Part shown: positions 14,444-22,425 of the stretch, in pieces
Numbering within the stretch: the first letter of the stretch is position 1
Layout: the number at the start of each line of letters is the position of its first letter
Source of the DNA: Viridilinea sp964592425
Lineage (GTDB): Bacteria > Chloroflexota > Chloroflexia > Chloroflexales > Chloroflexaceae
NCBI GenBank assembly: GCA_964592425.1
Contig: CAZQCG010000025.1
Coordinates: forward strand, 11,569-75,568
Direction of reading: 5' to 3'
Length of the DNA stretch: 64,000 bases
The notes under the pieces: generated by a model
What the model was told of the DNA's origin: nothing
Databases searched by the model: none
Seen by the model: only the letters and a program-made list of their open reading frames with translations
Translations under genes and position numbers: made by a program

Positions 14444-15209
14444 TAGCGCCCTCCAGATCCCACTTGCGCAGATCCTCAAGCCAGCGATGGCTGGTCAGAT
14501 CCATATGCACCGGGGTGATGCTGACATAACCTTCCGCAACCGCAGCAATATCGGTGCCCTCTTCGGGATGATCCTCCGGCTCCGACCCGCCGATCCAGTA
14601 GTAGGGCCGTCCCCGCGGGTCGTAGCGCACCACCAACTCGTCGCGGTAGTCGCGCCGCCCGAGCCGGGCGATGCGCATGCCACGCACGGCTTCTGGTGGT
14701 CGCACCGGCACATTCATATTCAGCAGGATGCCGGGGGGCAGGCCAGACGTCGCCACTTTGCGCACCAGCCGGATCACCGCTGCCTGAGCTGCCCGAAAGT
14801 CCCAGCTATGCTCCTTGTTCTGGAGCTGCGAGACGGCAATGCCCGGCAGGTTAAAAGCGATCCCCTCCATCGCCGCCGCCACCGTCCCCGAATAGAGCAG
14901 GTCGGTGCCCAGGTTCGCGCCCAGGTTGATCCCCGCAACGACCAGATCGGGCTTGCGCGGCAACAGGCCCATCACCGCCAGGGCCACACAATCGGCGGGG
15001 GTACCATCGCAGATCAGTGCCGGGCTGCCATCGGCCAGACTGCCCTCCCATGCGCGTAGCGGATCGAAGAGCTTACGATAGTGCCCGGCCGCACTCCAGT
15101 TGCGGTCGGGCGCAACCACCACTGTCTCACCCACCTCCGCCAGGGCACTCCGCAGCGCCGTCAAACCCTCACTCTGGTAGCCATCATCGTTGGTGATCAG
15201 AATATACAT
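14433..15209 (-). CDS. surE: 5'/3'-nucleotidase SurE
   Basis: 258 aa. The start MYILITNDDGYQSEG holds the metal-binding NDD motif. VVVAPDRNWSAAGH, DGTPADCV and LVVAGINLGANLGTDLLYSGTVAAA are the remaining SurE signatures. The family removes phosphate from nucleoside monophosphates and can act on short polyphosphate; its pairing with ppk1 fits a phosphate-storage or stationary-phase role. It lies 11 bases after the VWA gene and overlaps ppk1. Confidence 0.95.
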   Translation of the reverse strand: MYILITNDDGYQSEGLTALRSALAEVGETVVVAPDRNWSAAGHYRKLFDPLRAWEGSLADGSPALICDGTPADCVALAVMGLLPRKPDLVVAGINLGANLGTDLLYSGTVAAAMEGIAFNLPGIAVSQLQNKEHSWDFRAAQAAVIRLVRKVATSGLPPGILLNMNVPVRPPEAVRGMRIARLGRRDYRDELVVRYDPRGRPYYWIGGSEPEDHPEEGTDIAAVAEGYVSITPVHMDLTSHRWLEDLRKWDLEGANER

Positions 15210-15220
15210 AGCGGGGCGGC

Positions 15221-16483
15221 CTATTCCTTCGGCAGATCGATATCACTCAGGCGTACCGTCTTCCGCCCCTGGAACTTAATCGTCTTCTGACCCTCGCTCG
15301 ATAGCTGGCCCCCCTGCTCGAGGTTAGCGATCTCCTGCTGCATCGTCGCCGCCAGGTCGGTTTCACCCTGGCTCAGCAGGCGCGTCACCGCACTCTTCAG
15401 CTTCTGTGTCGCCCCCTGCACATCACCCTGGGCGAGATCCTGCAAGGCCCGCGTCTGCAACTTGAAGGCGCTCACCTTCTCAACAATATTCATCACCCCG
15501 GGGTTGACCTGGGCGATCTGAGCCTGGTCTTCGGTAAAGGTCAGCAGTAGGTCGGCGCGCGACTTCTCACCGCTCAGACCAAGCACCGGCACATCATAGC
15601 TCGTCTCGACCTGGCCCACACGGTAGGTGCCAGCCGCTCGCGGATCGACAAGCATCTCCACCAGCAGGGTGCGCCCCTGGCCGGTCTGCAATTCGCCAAG
15701 TGGCACACTCACATCACGGTCACTGATCGGGCGGTAGCCCAGGTTGGCGATCAGTGGGGTCACCTGCCAGACTGCCCGTGGCGTCACTCCCTGCACCAGG
15801 CGCAAGTTAAGCACAGCATTCTGCACGGCGGTATTCTGGGCTTGCTGCACCGTATTCTGGAAAAACTCGGTGATCTCATCGGGGCGCGTAATGTAGTCGG
15901 CGGTGCCACCGGAGCGATTACCGATCTCGATCAGCAGATCTTCGTTCCAGTCTTTGCCCACCCCCAGCGCCGTAATCGGTACTCCGTTGCGCCCGGCATC
16001 CTCAGCCCGCAGCAGACACTCATTCTCCTGCTCAGTCTGCCCATCGGTTAAGAGCACCAGCCGGCGGATCGCCCCACTCCGATCTTTGGCAATCTCCCGC
16101 AAGGCCCGCTCCATCGCCGGGGCGATTTTGGTGCCGCCCGCATCACGGATGCGCGCAATCCGATCCTTCACCGCCGCCCGGTCGGTGGCTGGCGCAGCCG
16201 CCACAATCACCTCACAGCGATGATCAAAGATCACCACGCTGACAAGATCCTTCGCATCGAGCCGATCAACCGCCATGGCCGTTGCCTGGCGCACCCGCTC
16301 GATCTTCTCGCCCTTCATCGAGCCGCTGCGGTCAAGCACAAAACAGACATTGATCGGCACGCGCACCTGGGCCAGCACCTGGGCCGGCTGTACCTCGATC
16401 AGCGCATAGATCACCTGCGGTGTCGTTGTCGCCGCCAGGTAGGGGCGGGCAAGCGTCGCCCGCAAAATCAATTCACCGGCCAT
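15221..16483 (-). CDS. VWA-domain protein
   Basis: 420 aa. An N-terminal beta region leads into a von Willebrand A domain with an intact MIDAS: VLDRSGSMKGEK (DxSxS, about residue 50), a later TDGQ motif, and a conserved Asp in between. After about residue 220 comes a beta-sandwich and a helical C-terminal part ending near LRLSDIDLPKE. No signal peptide or membrane anchor, so probably cytoplasmic. Similar proteins occur widely in Chloroflexota and cyanobacteria and bind partners in a metal-dependent way; the partner here is unknown. Operon member between the CNNM protein and surE. Confidence 0.8.
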   Translation of the reverse strand: MAGELILRATLARPYLAATTTPQVIYALIEVQPAQVLAQVRVPINVCFVLDRSGSMKGEKIERVRQATAMAVDRLDAKDLVSVVIFDHRCEVIVAAAPATDRAAVKDRIARIRDAGGTKIAPAMERALREIAKDRSGAIRRLVLLTDGQTEQENECLLRAEDAGRNGVPITALGVGKDWNEDLLIEIGNRSGGTADYITRPDEITEFFQNTVQQAQNTAVQNAVLNLRLVQGVTPRAVWQVTPLIANLGYRPISDRDVSVPLGELQTGQGRTLLVEMLVDPRAAGTYRVGQVETSYDVPVLGLSGEKSRADLLLTFTEDQAQIAQVNPGVMNIVEKVSAFKLQTRALQDLAQGDVQGATQKLKSAVTRLLSQGETDLAATMQQEIANLEQGGQLSSEGQKTIKFQGRKTVRLSDIDLPKE

Positions 16484-16500
16484 AGACAGACTCCTTACGC

Positions 16501-17820
16501 CTACATACTCGGCGCGTCAACCGCAGGCGGATCGGCCGAGACGAGTAATTTGTCGATGCGCAGGCCATCCATATCAAGCACCTCAAAGCGCCAGCCGCCC
16601 CAATGCACAACATGGCCCGTATTAGGGATCTGGCCAATCAGCGAGATCACAAAGCCAGCCAGCGTATCGTAACGGTAGGTCTCTTCGTCGGGCAGTTCAT
16701 TTACGCCCAATAACTGCTTAAACTCATCAATCGGCAATGACCCTTCAACCAGCAATGAGCCGTCCTCGCGCTGCACTACCGGCTCGGTTGAAGCCTCGTC
16801 AAACTCGTCGTCAATCTCGCCAACGATCTCCTCAAGCACATCCTCAAGCGTGACCACCCCCTCGATCCCGCCCTCTTCACCAACTACCAGCGCCATATGG
16901 CGCCGGCCTTTGCGGAAGGTCGCCAGCAGGGCCGAAGCCCGGCTATTCTCAGGCACATAGAGCGGTGGGGCCAACGCCTCGCGCACCCGCGCCTGGTCGC
17001 CCTGGCGTCGGTAGAGCATCAGCAGATCACGCACATGCACAATTCCGGCGATCTGGTCGGGATTCTCCTCGTAGACCGGAAAGCGTGAGTAGCCGCTTGC
17101 AAGTAGTTCGTCAAGCACCGTGGCCAGCGTCGCGTCCGCCTCGACCATCTCAACATCGCGCCGAGGCGTCATAATATGGCGCACCGCCCGGTCGCTGAAC
17201 TTGAAGATGCTCTCGATGAACTGCTGTTCCTGCGGTTCAACCGAGCCACCCTCAGCCCCTTCGCGCACCAGTGCGCGAATATCCTCCTCTGTCACCCCCG
17301 CCGTCGCGGCATTGCCCAGGCCAACCAGCCGCAGTATCAACTGGGTCGAGAAGGCCAGCAAGGCCACTACCGGGCTGCTCAGCTTAGCCACAAAGGCCAT
17401 CAGCGGAGCGATCAGCGTGGCATAGGCTTCGGGCTTGAGGAGGGCAATCCGCTTCGGTACCAACTCGCCAAAGACAAGCGTCAGGTAGGTGATCAGCAAC
17501 ACCACCACCCCGAAGGCCACCTGGTCGGCATACGGGCCAACCAGAGGCAGGCTTTGCAAGAAGGGTGCCACCTGGGCGGCAATGGTCGCGCCACCAAACG
17601 CACCAGTAAGCACGCCAATCAGCGTAATCCCTACCTGCACCGCTGAGAGAAAGCGGTTCGGGTCATCCTGGAGCTTCAAGGCCGCCTGTGCGCCGCGCCC
17701 TCCGCTCTCAGCCTGCTGTTCGAGCCGGCCACGCCTGGCACCGAGAATAGCCAACTCCGTACCAGCAAAGATCCCGTTCGCCAGGATCAGCCCCAGAATG
17801 ACCACAACCTCAATTGACAT
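16501..17820 (-). CDS. CNNM/CorC-HlyC family membrane protein
   Basis: 439 aa. An N-terminal DUF21 (CNNM) transmembrane domain with about four segments (opening VVVILGLILANGIFAGTELAILG) is followed by paired CBS domains (HIMTPRRDVEMVEAD and PLYVPENSRASALLATFR). A CorC_HlyC transporter-associated domain lies at the C-terminus (ILVEGSLPIDEFKQLLG, DTLAGFVISLIGQIP). The family is linked to Mg2+/Co2+ transport or homeostasis. Two bases separate it from tpiA, so it is in the same operon. Confidence 0.9.
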   Translation of the reverse strand: MSIEVVVILGLILANGIFAGTELAILGARRGRLEQQAESGGRGAQAALKLQDDPNRFLSAVQVGITLIGVLTGAFGGATIAAQVAPFLQSLPLVGPYADQVAFGVVVLLITYLTLVFGELVPKRIALLKPEAYATLIAPLMAFVAKLSSPVVALLAFSTQLILRLVGLGNAATAGVTEEDIRALVREGAEGGSVEPQEQQFIESIFKFSDRAVRHIMTPRRDVEMVEADATLATVLDELLASGYSRFPVYEENPDQIAGIVHVRDLLMLYRRQGDQARVREALAPPLYVPENSRASALLATFRKGRRHMALVVGEEGGIEGVVTLEDVLEEIVGEIDDEFDEASTEPVVQREDGSLLVEGSLPIDEFKQLLGVNELPDEETYRYDTLAGFVISLIGQIPNTGHVVHWGGWRFEVLDMDGLRIDKLLVSADPPAVDAPSM

Positions 17821-17822
17821 AG

Positions 17823-18575
17823 TTATTGGTATTGAATGATCCGCAAGAAGCTGGCCGCCTTCAACGCGGCCCCACCGACCAGGGCCCCATCGATGTCGGG
17901 GCAGGCCATCAACTCATCGATATTATCTGGCTTAACACTACCACCATACTGAATCCGCATACCTGCCGCAACCTCCGCACCAAACTGCCCACCGAGCATG
18001 GCCCGGATGGCCGCATGCATCGCCTGGGCATCCTCAGGCGTGGCCGTATCACCCGTCCCAATTGCCCAGACTGGCTCGTAGGCTACCACCAGCCGGGCCG
18101 CCTCTGCGGCGCTGAGCCCGGTTAGCCCACCGCTGATCTGTCGCCCCACGACGGCCTCGGCTTGCCCCTGGTCACGCTCGCTCTTCAGCTCACCAACACA
18201 GACGATCGGGGTCAGCCCGGCCCCCAGCGCTGCACGAATCTTGCGATTGACGCCCTCGTCGGTCTCACCAAAGTACTGGCGGCGCTCGCTATGGCCGATG
18301 ATCACATAGTTGCAACCTACGTCACTGAGCATGCCGGCGCTAATTTCACCGGTAAAGGCACCTTGCGGCTCATGGTAGAGATTCTGCGCCCCCAGGCCGA
18401 CACGGGTGCCGACCAGCAATGGACGCACGGCATAGAGGGCCGTGAAGGGCGGACAGACCACCACCTCACGCCCACTCACATCCTCTAGGCCGGCCAGTAG
18501 CTCTTTCACAAGCTCAACCGCTTCGCCTACCGTCTTGTACAGCTTCCAGTTTCCGGCAATGATCGGCGTACGCAT
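17823..18575 (-). CDS. tpiA: triose-phosphate isomerase
   Basis: 250 aa, full length. The opening TPIIAGNWKLYKT holds the Asn/Lys pair; IIGHSERRQYFGE has the catalytic His; AYEPVWAIGTG has the catalytic Glu; and IQYGGSVKPDN is the phosphate-binding loop. Interconverts glyceraldehyde-3-phosphate and dihydroxyacetone phosphate. First gene of the operon that runs through CNNM, VWA, surE and ppk1. Confidence 0.97.
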   Translation of the reverse strand: MRTPIIAGNWKLYKTVGEAVELVKELLAGLEDVSGREVVVCPPFTALYAVRPLLVGTRVGLGAQNLYHEPQGAFTGEISAGMLSDVGCNYVIIGHSERRQYFGETDEGVNRKIRAALGAGLTPIVCVGELKSERDQGQAEAVVGRQISGGLTGLSAAEAARLVVAYEPVWAIGTGDTATPEDAQAMHAAIRAMLGGQFGAEVAAGMRIQYGGSVKPDNIDELMACPDIDGALVGGAALKAASFLRIIQYQ

Positions 18576-18595
18576 CGTGCCTCCCGGCGCTAGAT

Positions 18596-18620
18596 GCTCG
18601 CCGAAACGGTTTCGGCGAGC
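18596..18620 (-). terminator. hairpin between the M50 protease gene and tpiA
   Basis: GCTCGCCGAA (18596-18605) pairs with TTCGGCGAGC (18611-18620) around a 5-base loop. It lies 35 bases after the M50 gene end and 20 bases before the tpiA start. No T run follows, so it is either a weak terminator or a leader structure for tpiA. Confidence 0.4.
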
Positions 18621-18654
18621 GTCGCTCTTCTTCCAGACGATCAGCAGCGGCCCG

Positions 18655-19341
18655 TCATAACCCGAATGACAACCGCTGCACGAAATTGATCATCGCGGTC
18701 AACATCGCATCGCTTAACCCAAAGGAGAGCGCCACCCCAACGGCGGCCGTCACCGCAAACACCCGCCAGTCCCAGGCGAGTACCTTGGCCCCGTCGAAGG
18801 GACCAGCAGGAATCATATTGAACAGGCCGAGCCAGGCGTTAAACCTGAAGCCGACATAACAGGTCGTTACCAACCACATTGGTACCGGCAGGCCCGCCAG
18901 AGCCAGCAGCAGCAGGGCGAAGAGGAAGAGTACCGCCAGCACCAGATTAGTAACCGGGCCAGCCAGGGCGATCAGGCCACTCTGCCGCTCGGTCAGGTAG
19001 CCACGGTGCCAGACGGCCCCGGGGGCAGCAATAAAGAAGCCCGTAAAGGCGAGCACGATCGAGATCAGCAGCCAGCCGTCGTTGGCGATAAAGTGCGCCT
19101 CAGCCCCGTAAGTACGGGCCACAATCCGGTGGGCCAGTTCGTGCAAGACAAAACCGAGGCCACAGACCACCGCTGAGATCAGCAGGTTGAGCAGAAACTC
19201 GCCCGAAAGGAGCTGTGTTGCTCCCGTTTGCACAATCGCAAAGGCCAGCGTTGAACCGGCCCAGGCTTTGAGCAGTTCAATATTATCGTTACGTGCGCCG
19301 AGGCTCACCTCATCCGTCGGCAGCGAGAAGATATCACGCAC
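18655..19341 (-). CDS. membrane zinc metalloprotease, M50/site-2-protease type
   Basis: 228 aa, about six hydrophobic segments. HELAH in GFVLHELAHRIVARTYG is the HExxH zinc site, and NMIPAGPFDGAKVLAWD supplies the third ligand Asp in the family pattern N-x-x-P-x-x-x-x-D-G. Site-2-type proteases cut proteins within the membrane, often to release regulators. No PDZ domain, so this is the compact form. GTG start with AGGAG a few bases upstream. It may work with the nearby sigma factor, but that gene lies on the other strand and nothing direct links them. Confidence 0.85.
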   Translation of the reverse strand: MRDIFSLPTDEVSLGARNDNIELLKAWAGSTLAFAIVQTGATQLLSGEFLLNLLISAVVCGLGFVLHELAHRIVARTYGAEAHFIANDGWLLISIVLAFTGFFIAAPGAVWHRGYLTERQSGLIALAGPVTNLVLAVLFLFALLLLALAGLPVPMWLVTTCYVGFRFNAWLGLFNMIPAGPFDGAKVLAWDWRVFAVTAAVGVALSFGLSDAMLTAMINFVQRLSFGL

Positions 19342-19546
19342 ACTTCACTCCTGATGTGACCTGATGGATGCCATTGTTAGCATGGCTCATCCCATGCAGT
19401 GAGCAGCCCACTCCAATAAGCATTGTAGCATACTGCGCTGTAGTGCGCAGGGCATCACGAAGCTACGACCAAGCCGTGACCCACCGATCGGTATGGCTAC
19501 CGTACACTGCGGACAGGTTTAGCCGCTGATATGTATGGAGGCCAGC

Positions 19547-20101
19547 ATGACTGCACCCAAGCTTCCGCACGACATCGTCCACCGGGCCCAGGCAGCCGAC
19601 CCCCAGGCGCTCTCCACGATCTACGAGCACTACGCACCAGCGATCTACCGCTACATCTACTATCGTGTCGGTGACGCTGATCTCGCCCGTGATATCCAGT
19701 CGGAGGTCTTTGTCCGCATGCTCGAGGGGATCGGACGCTACGAAGACCGCGGCTGGTCAATCGGTACATGGCTCTACAGCATCGCCCATGCCCGCACTGT
19801 CGATGGTCTACGCCGCCGTGAGCGCCAGAGCTACGCCCCGCTCAACGAAGAAGATCTGATCGCTACCTGCATCGATGAGCAACTTGACCAGAGCCTCAGG
19901 GGCGCTGCGATCAAGCGGGCGCTCGCCCGCATGGGCGAGGGCCAGCGCCGGGTGCTGCTCCTGCGCCACGTCTACGGTCTGTCGCTTGAAGAGACGGCCT
20001 GCCAGATGGGGCGCACCGTCGGCTCGATCAAGTCGCTCCAGCACCGCGCCCACGAGCGCTTCCGCCAGTTCTTCGACGAGGAGATGCACAATACCGCCTG
20101 A
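19547..20101 (+). CDS. ECF-type RNA polymerase sigma factor
   Basis: 184 aa from ATG 19547. An ATG 12 bases earlier lies over the ribosome-binding site (GGAGG at 19537-19541), so the second one is chosen. Region 2 spans about residues 15-80 (ALSTIYEHYAPAIYRYIYYRVG, ARDIQSEVFVRMLEGI, WLYSIAHARTVDGLRRRER). Region 4 spans about 120-175 (RVLLLRHVYGLSLEETACQMGRTVGSIKSLQHRA). No anti-sigma gene is adjacent. The next gene is convergent, and a GC hairpin inside its end (20156-20179) could stop this transcript. Confidence 0.9.
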   Translation: MTAPKLPHDIVHRAQAADPQALSTIYEHYAPAIYRYIYYRVGDADLARDIQSEVFVRMLEGIGRYEDRGWSIGTWLYSIAHARTVDGLRRRERQSYAPLNEEDLIATCIDEQLDQSLRGAAIKRALARMGEGQRRVLLLRHVYGLSLEETACQMGRTVGSIKSLQHRAHERFRQFFDEEMHNTA

Positions 20102-20109
20102 GCATCACC

Positions 20110-20949
20110 TCAGCGCCGCTTGAGCACATCGACCAACTCTTCCAGCGAAAGGGCCGAAGGCACCCGTGGGGGTGCCTTCGCCGTTCCACAGAGCAGCAGG
20201 CGGTGGCTCGGGTGCAAGTACCAGTCAGCCTCGCCATCCACCAGCTGTAAATCATGGTAGATCGGCTCAAGATCAACACTCGAACGGCGTTGCGCCGCAA
20301 TGCCCATATAGCCACGTCGGTCGCGGTAGGCGTAGAGCACCGCTCCTCGCCCGTAGGCCAGCCGGCTTGAGCCACCATCATCGCTGGCCATCGCAATCCC
20401 CAACCCCCAGCGGGTTTTGAACTCCAGACGGCGCGTAAAGGCGCGCTCGAGGCGCAGCGTGCGCTGCTCATGCTCGTACCAGGCGTCCAAATTGGGTAAC
20501 ATCGCCTGGGCTACATGGTGGGGCCGGTTGGGATAGAGCGCGTTGTAGCCAGCGATCAGATCCGTAATGTTGAAGAAGACCGTCTGACGACCTACCGCAG
20601 CCTCAGCATTATCGATACTGATGACCTGCTCAACCATCCGCTGCAGCGCCTCATCCTGCGGCACCACCGCCCGACGCACTAACTCGGCGGCGCAGAGACT
20701 CGCATCAGCAACATGGTGATGATCAAAACGACCACCCCCGGTATCGACATGGATGATAGCCGGGTCACTATCCACAGGCAGGTTATCTACTGTGCGGCCC
20801 GCCGGGACAAAAGCAAACTCCGCCTCGGCGGCATCGCCAAAGCGTACCAGGATCCAGATCGCCACCAGGCAGTCGAGATCCGGTGCCAGGTGGCCGACAA
20901 TGACAGTTGGAGCTACCAAGCGCGATCTGCTCACCTTCCAGGGCTGCAC
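20110..20949 (-). CDS. DHH-like phosphoesterase-type protein
   Basis: About 280 aa. GHLAPDLDCLVA near the N-terminus and VDTGGGRFDHHHV after it match the first motifs of the DHH phosphoesterase fold, whose members cleave polyphosphate or cyclic di-nucleotides with Mn2+. The rest diverges and I do not recognise a DHHA1 domain, so the substrate is open. The longest frame starts with TTG at 20967, but the promoter -10 box overlaps that codon. The true start is therefore probably GTG at 20949, GTG at 20934 or TTG at 20919. Confidence 0.6.
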   Translation of the reverse strand: MQPWKVSRSRLVAPTVIVGHLAPDLDCLVAIWILVRFGDAAEAEFAFVPAGRTVDNLPVDSDPAIIHVDTGGGRFDHHHVADASLCAAELVRRAVVPQDEALQRMVEQVISIDNAEAAVGRQTVFFNITDLIAGYNALYPNRPHHVAQAMLPNLDAWYEHEQRTLRLERAFTRRLEFKTRWGLGIAMASDDGGSSRLAYGRGAVLYAYRDRRGYMGIAAQRRSSVDLEPIYHDLQLVDGEADWYLHPSHRLLLCGTAKAPPRVPSALSLEELVDVLKRR

Positions 20950-20966
20950 TAACCATTGGGGTTTCA

Positions 20967-20996
20967 ATTATAACAAAGTTCTAGTATGAGAGTCAA
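20967..20996 (-). promoter_or_regulatory. promoter of the DHH-like gene
   Basis: On the minus strand TTGACT (20996-20991), an 18-bp spacer, and TATAAT (20972-20967), with a TGn extension before the -10. Predicted start of transcription near 20960. Confidence 0.65.
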
Positions 20997-21016
20997 TGAT
21001 GGCATCTCCCAGTTAC

Positions 21017-21388
21017 TTATGCTTCCTCTACTGCGTGGACGATCTGCTCAAGGCGCACCAGTTCGCCATGCACGCCAACCTCGACCGCGATCAGGTCGAT
21101 CCGCCAGGCTACCGTCGGCGGCAGCCCATGCGCCTCCAGGTAAGCATAGGCCAGGGCGATCAACCGGCGCGCCTTAGCGCGGTTGATCGCCTCTTCCGGA
21201 TGCCAGGGGCCACTGCGCCGGGTCTTAACCTCGACAAAGACGATCTGCTCATCAAGACGCGCAACAAGGTCAAGCTCACCATGGGGGCAACGCCAGTTAC
21301 GCGCTTCCAGATGATAACCGCAGCGGATCAGGTAGGCGGCTGCGGCCGCTTCGCCGCTGCGCCCAAGGCCCTGTTTAGCTGAAGGCAT
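21017..21388 (-). CDS. yraN: YraN/UPF0102 family nuclease-like protein
   Basis: 123 aa from ATG 21388, which lies inside the end of the HNH gene (14-base overlap). GRSGEAAAAAYLIRCGYHLEARNWRCPHGELDLVA and VFVEVKTRRS are the family signature, the latter two carrying the restriction-endonuclease-like E...D...ExK core. The family is thought to act in DNA recombination or processing, and its role is poorly known. Confidence 0.9.
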   Translation of the reverse strand: MPSAKQGLGRSGEAAAAAYLIRCGYHLEARNWRCPHGELDLVARLDEQIVFVEVKTRRSGPWHPEEAINRAKARRLIALAYAYLEAHGLPPTVAWRIDLIAVEVGVHGELVRLEQIVHAVEEA

Positions 21389-21899
21389 ATTTGCGCCATA
21401 CGTCATGGCGCTCAAGCTCACCAAGCAGGGCGAAGGCCACATACTGCGGCTGGCGCGGGGTGCTCAGGAGTTGCATATTCGCCTGTTCAGGCGTGCGCCC
21501 GCCCTTGCGGTGATTGCACTCACGACAGGCCGTGACCACATTCTCCCAGTTGGTTGTCCCGCCCTGCGAGCGTGGAAGGATATGATCCATGGTCAGATGG
21601 GTGCGCCCGGGCTGTAGACCACAGTACTGGCAGGTCTCACGGTCACGAGCAAAGACGCCGCGCCGTGAGCAGGGCAGCTTCAGCTTACGCGGGATGCGGA
21701 TGTAACGCACCAGACGGATCACTACCGGCACATCAAGGCTGATCGCCCGTGCACGCAGTTGCGCGGTTGCGGCTTCGACCAACTCTGCCTTCTCCTGGAG
21801 CAGCAGGATCACAGCCCGCCGTACGGAGATCAGCTGGAGCGGCTCGTAGCTGGCATTGAGCACCAGAACACGCTGTCCCAAGGCACCCACCCCCTTCAC
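21375..21899 (-). CDS. HNH endonuclease
   Basis: 174 aa. The N-terminal region (LVLNASYEPLQLISVRRAVILLL) is typical of a widely conserved HNH subfamily. The nuclease core has CQYCG, LTMDHILPRSQGG, NWENVVTACRECNHRKGG, that is two CxxC zinc pairs and the D-H...N...H residues. This subfamily is common in bacteria and cyanobacteria and is not a homing endonuclease of an intron here. Overlaps yraN. Confidence 0.93.
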   Translation of the reverse strand: MKGVGALGQRVLVLNASYEPLQLISVRRAVILLLQEKAELVEAATAQLRARAISLDVPVVIRLVRYIRIPRKLKLPCSRRGVFARDRETCQYCGLQPGRTHLTMDHILPRSQGGTTNWENVVTACRECNHRKGGRTPEQANMQLLSTPRQPQYVAFALLGELERHDVWRKYAFS

Positions 21900-22425
21900 A
21901 CTAGAACCTCTTGTCTGCCGACAAAGGCTCTCAGCACGAGGGGTTAGGGTGTGCGCCCCCCGGCTAGAGCATCAGGCCACACGTCAGACTGGCGGAAGAG
22001 ACCGCACGAATGGCATGGAGCACCGCGCTTTGACCGACGCCGCCCTGGCGTAAGTCTACGCAGGTGCTTTGCACCCCAAGAGCGTCGTTGCTCCGTATGG
22101 CACCCTCAAGGCGCATCAACCTAAATTGCCGCTTGCTATCCAACTCAGATAATCCCTGTTGAACCGCTCATGCCGGATTTTGTCCAGCTTTCTCGAATCT
22201 CAAGACAACGGTAACATAGACATGGATCTCTTGTCAAACATGGGCAACCACTTCACTGGCTCGCCACCTCCTCAGCGCCCCACCCTCCTGCAGCGTCCAG
22301 CTCGGACGGCGCTCTAGCTCCAGTACGTTTCAAGTAGGGGCAAGCGCAGATCGATCAAGGCCGATCAGCCGCAGAAGCTTTGCGGCTTTGCGGCTTTGCG
22401 TGAGCTTATCTGAACGATGTTGGTA
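21900..22425. other. intergenic region, no gene seen
   Basis: About 525 bases without a supported gene or RNA. The only clear element is a short tandem repeat at its left-reading end (22377-22400). Confidence 0.6.
22377..22400. repeat. three tandem copies of GCTTTGCG
   Basis: Exact 8-bp units at 22377-22384, 22385-22392 and 22393-22400, just beyond the end of the spermidine synthase-like gene. Possible slippage site; no function implied. Confidence 0.7.

Noticed and set aside
21900..22425. Possible RNA gene in the gap beside the HNH gene
   Set aside because: No tRNA fold, terminator or known RNA motif could be made from the sequence by eye.
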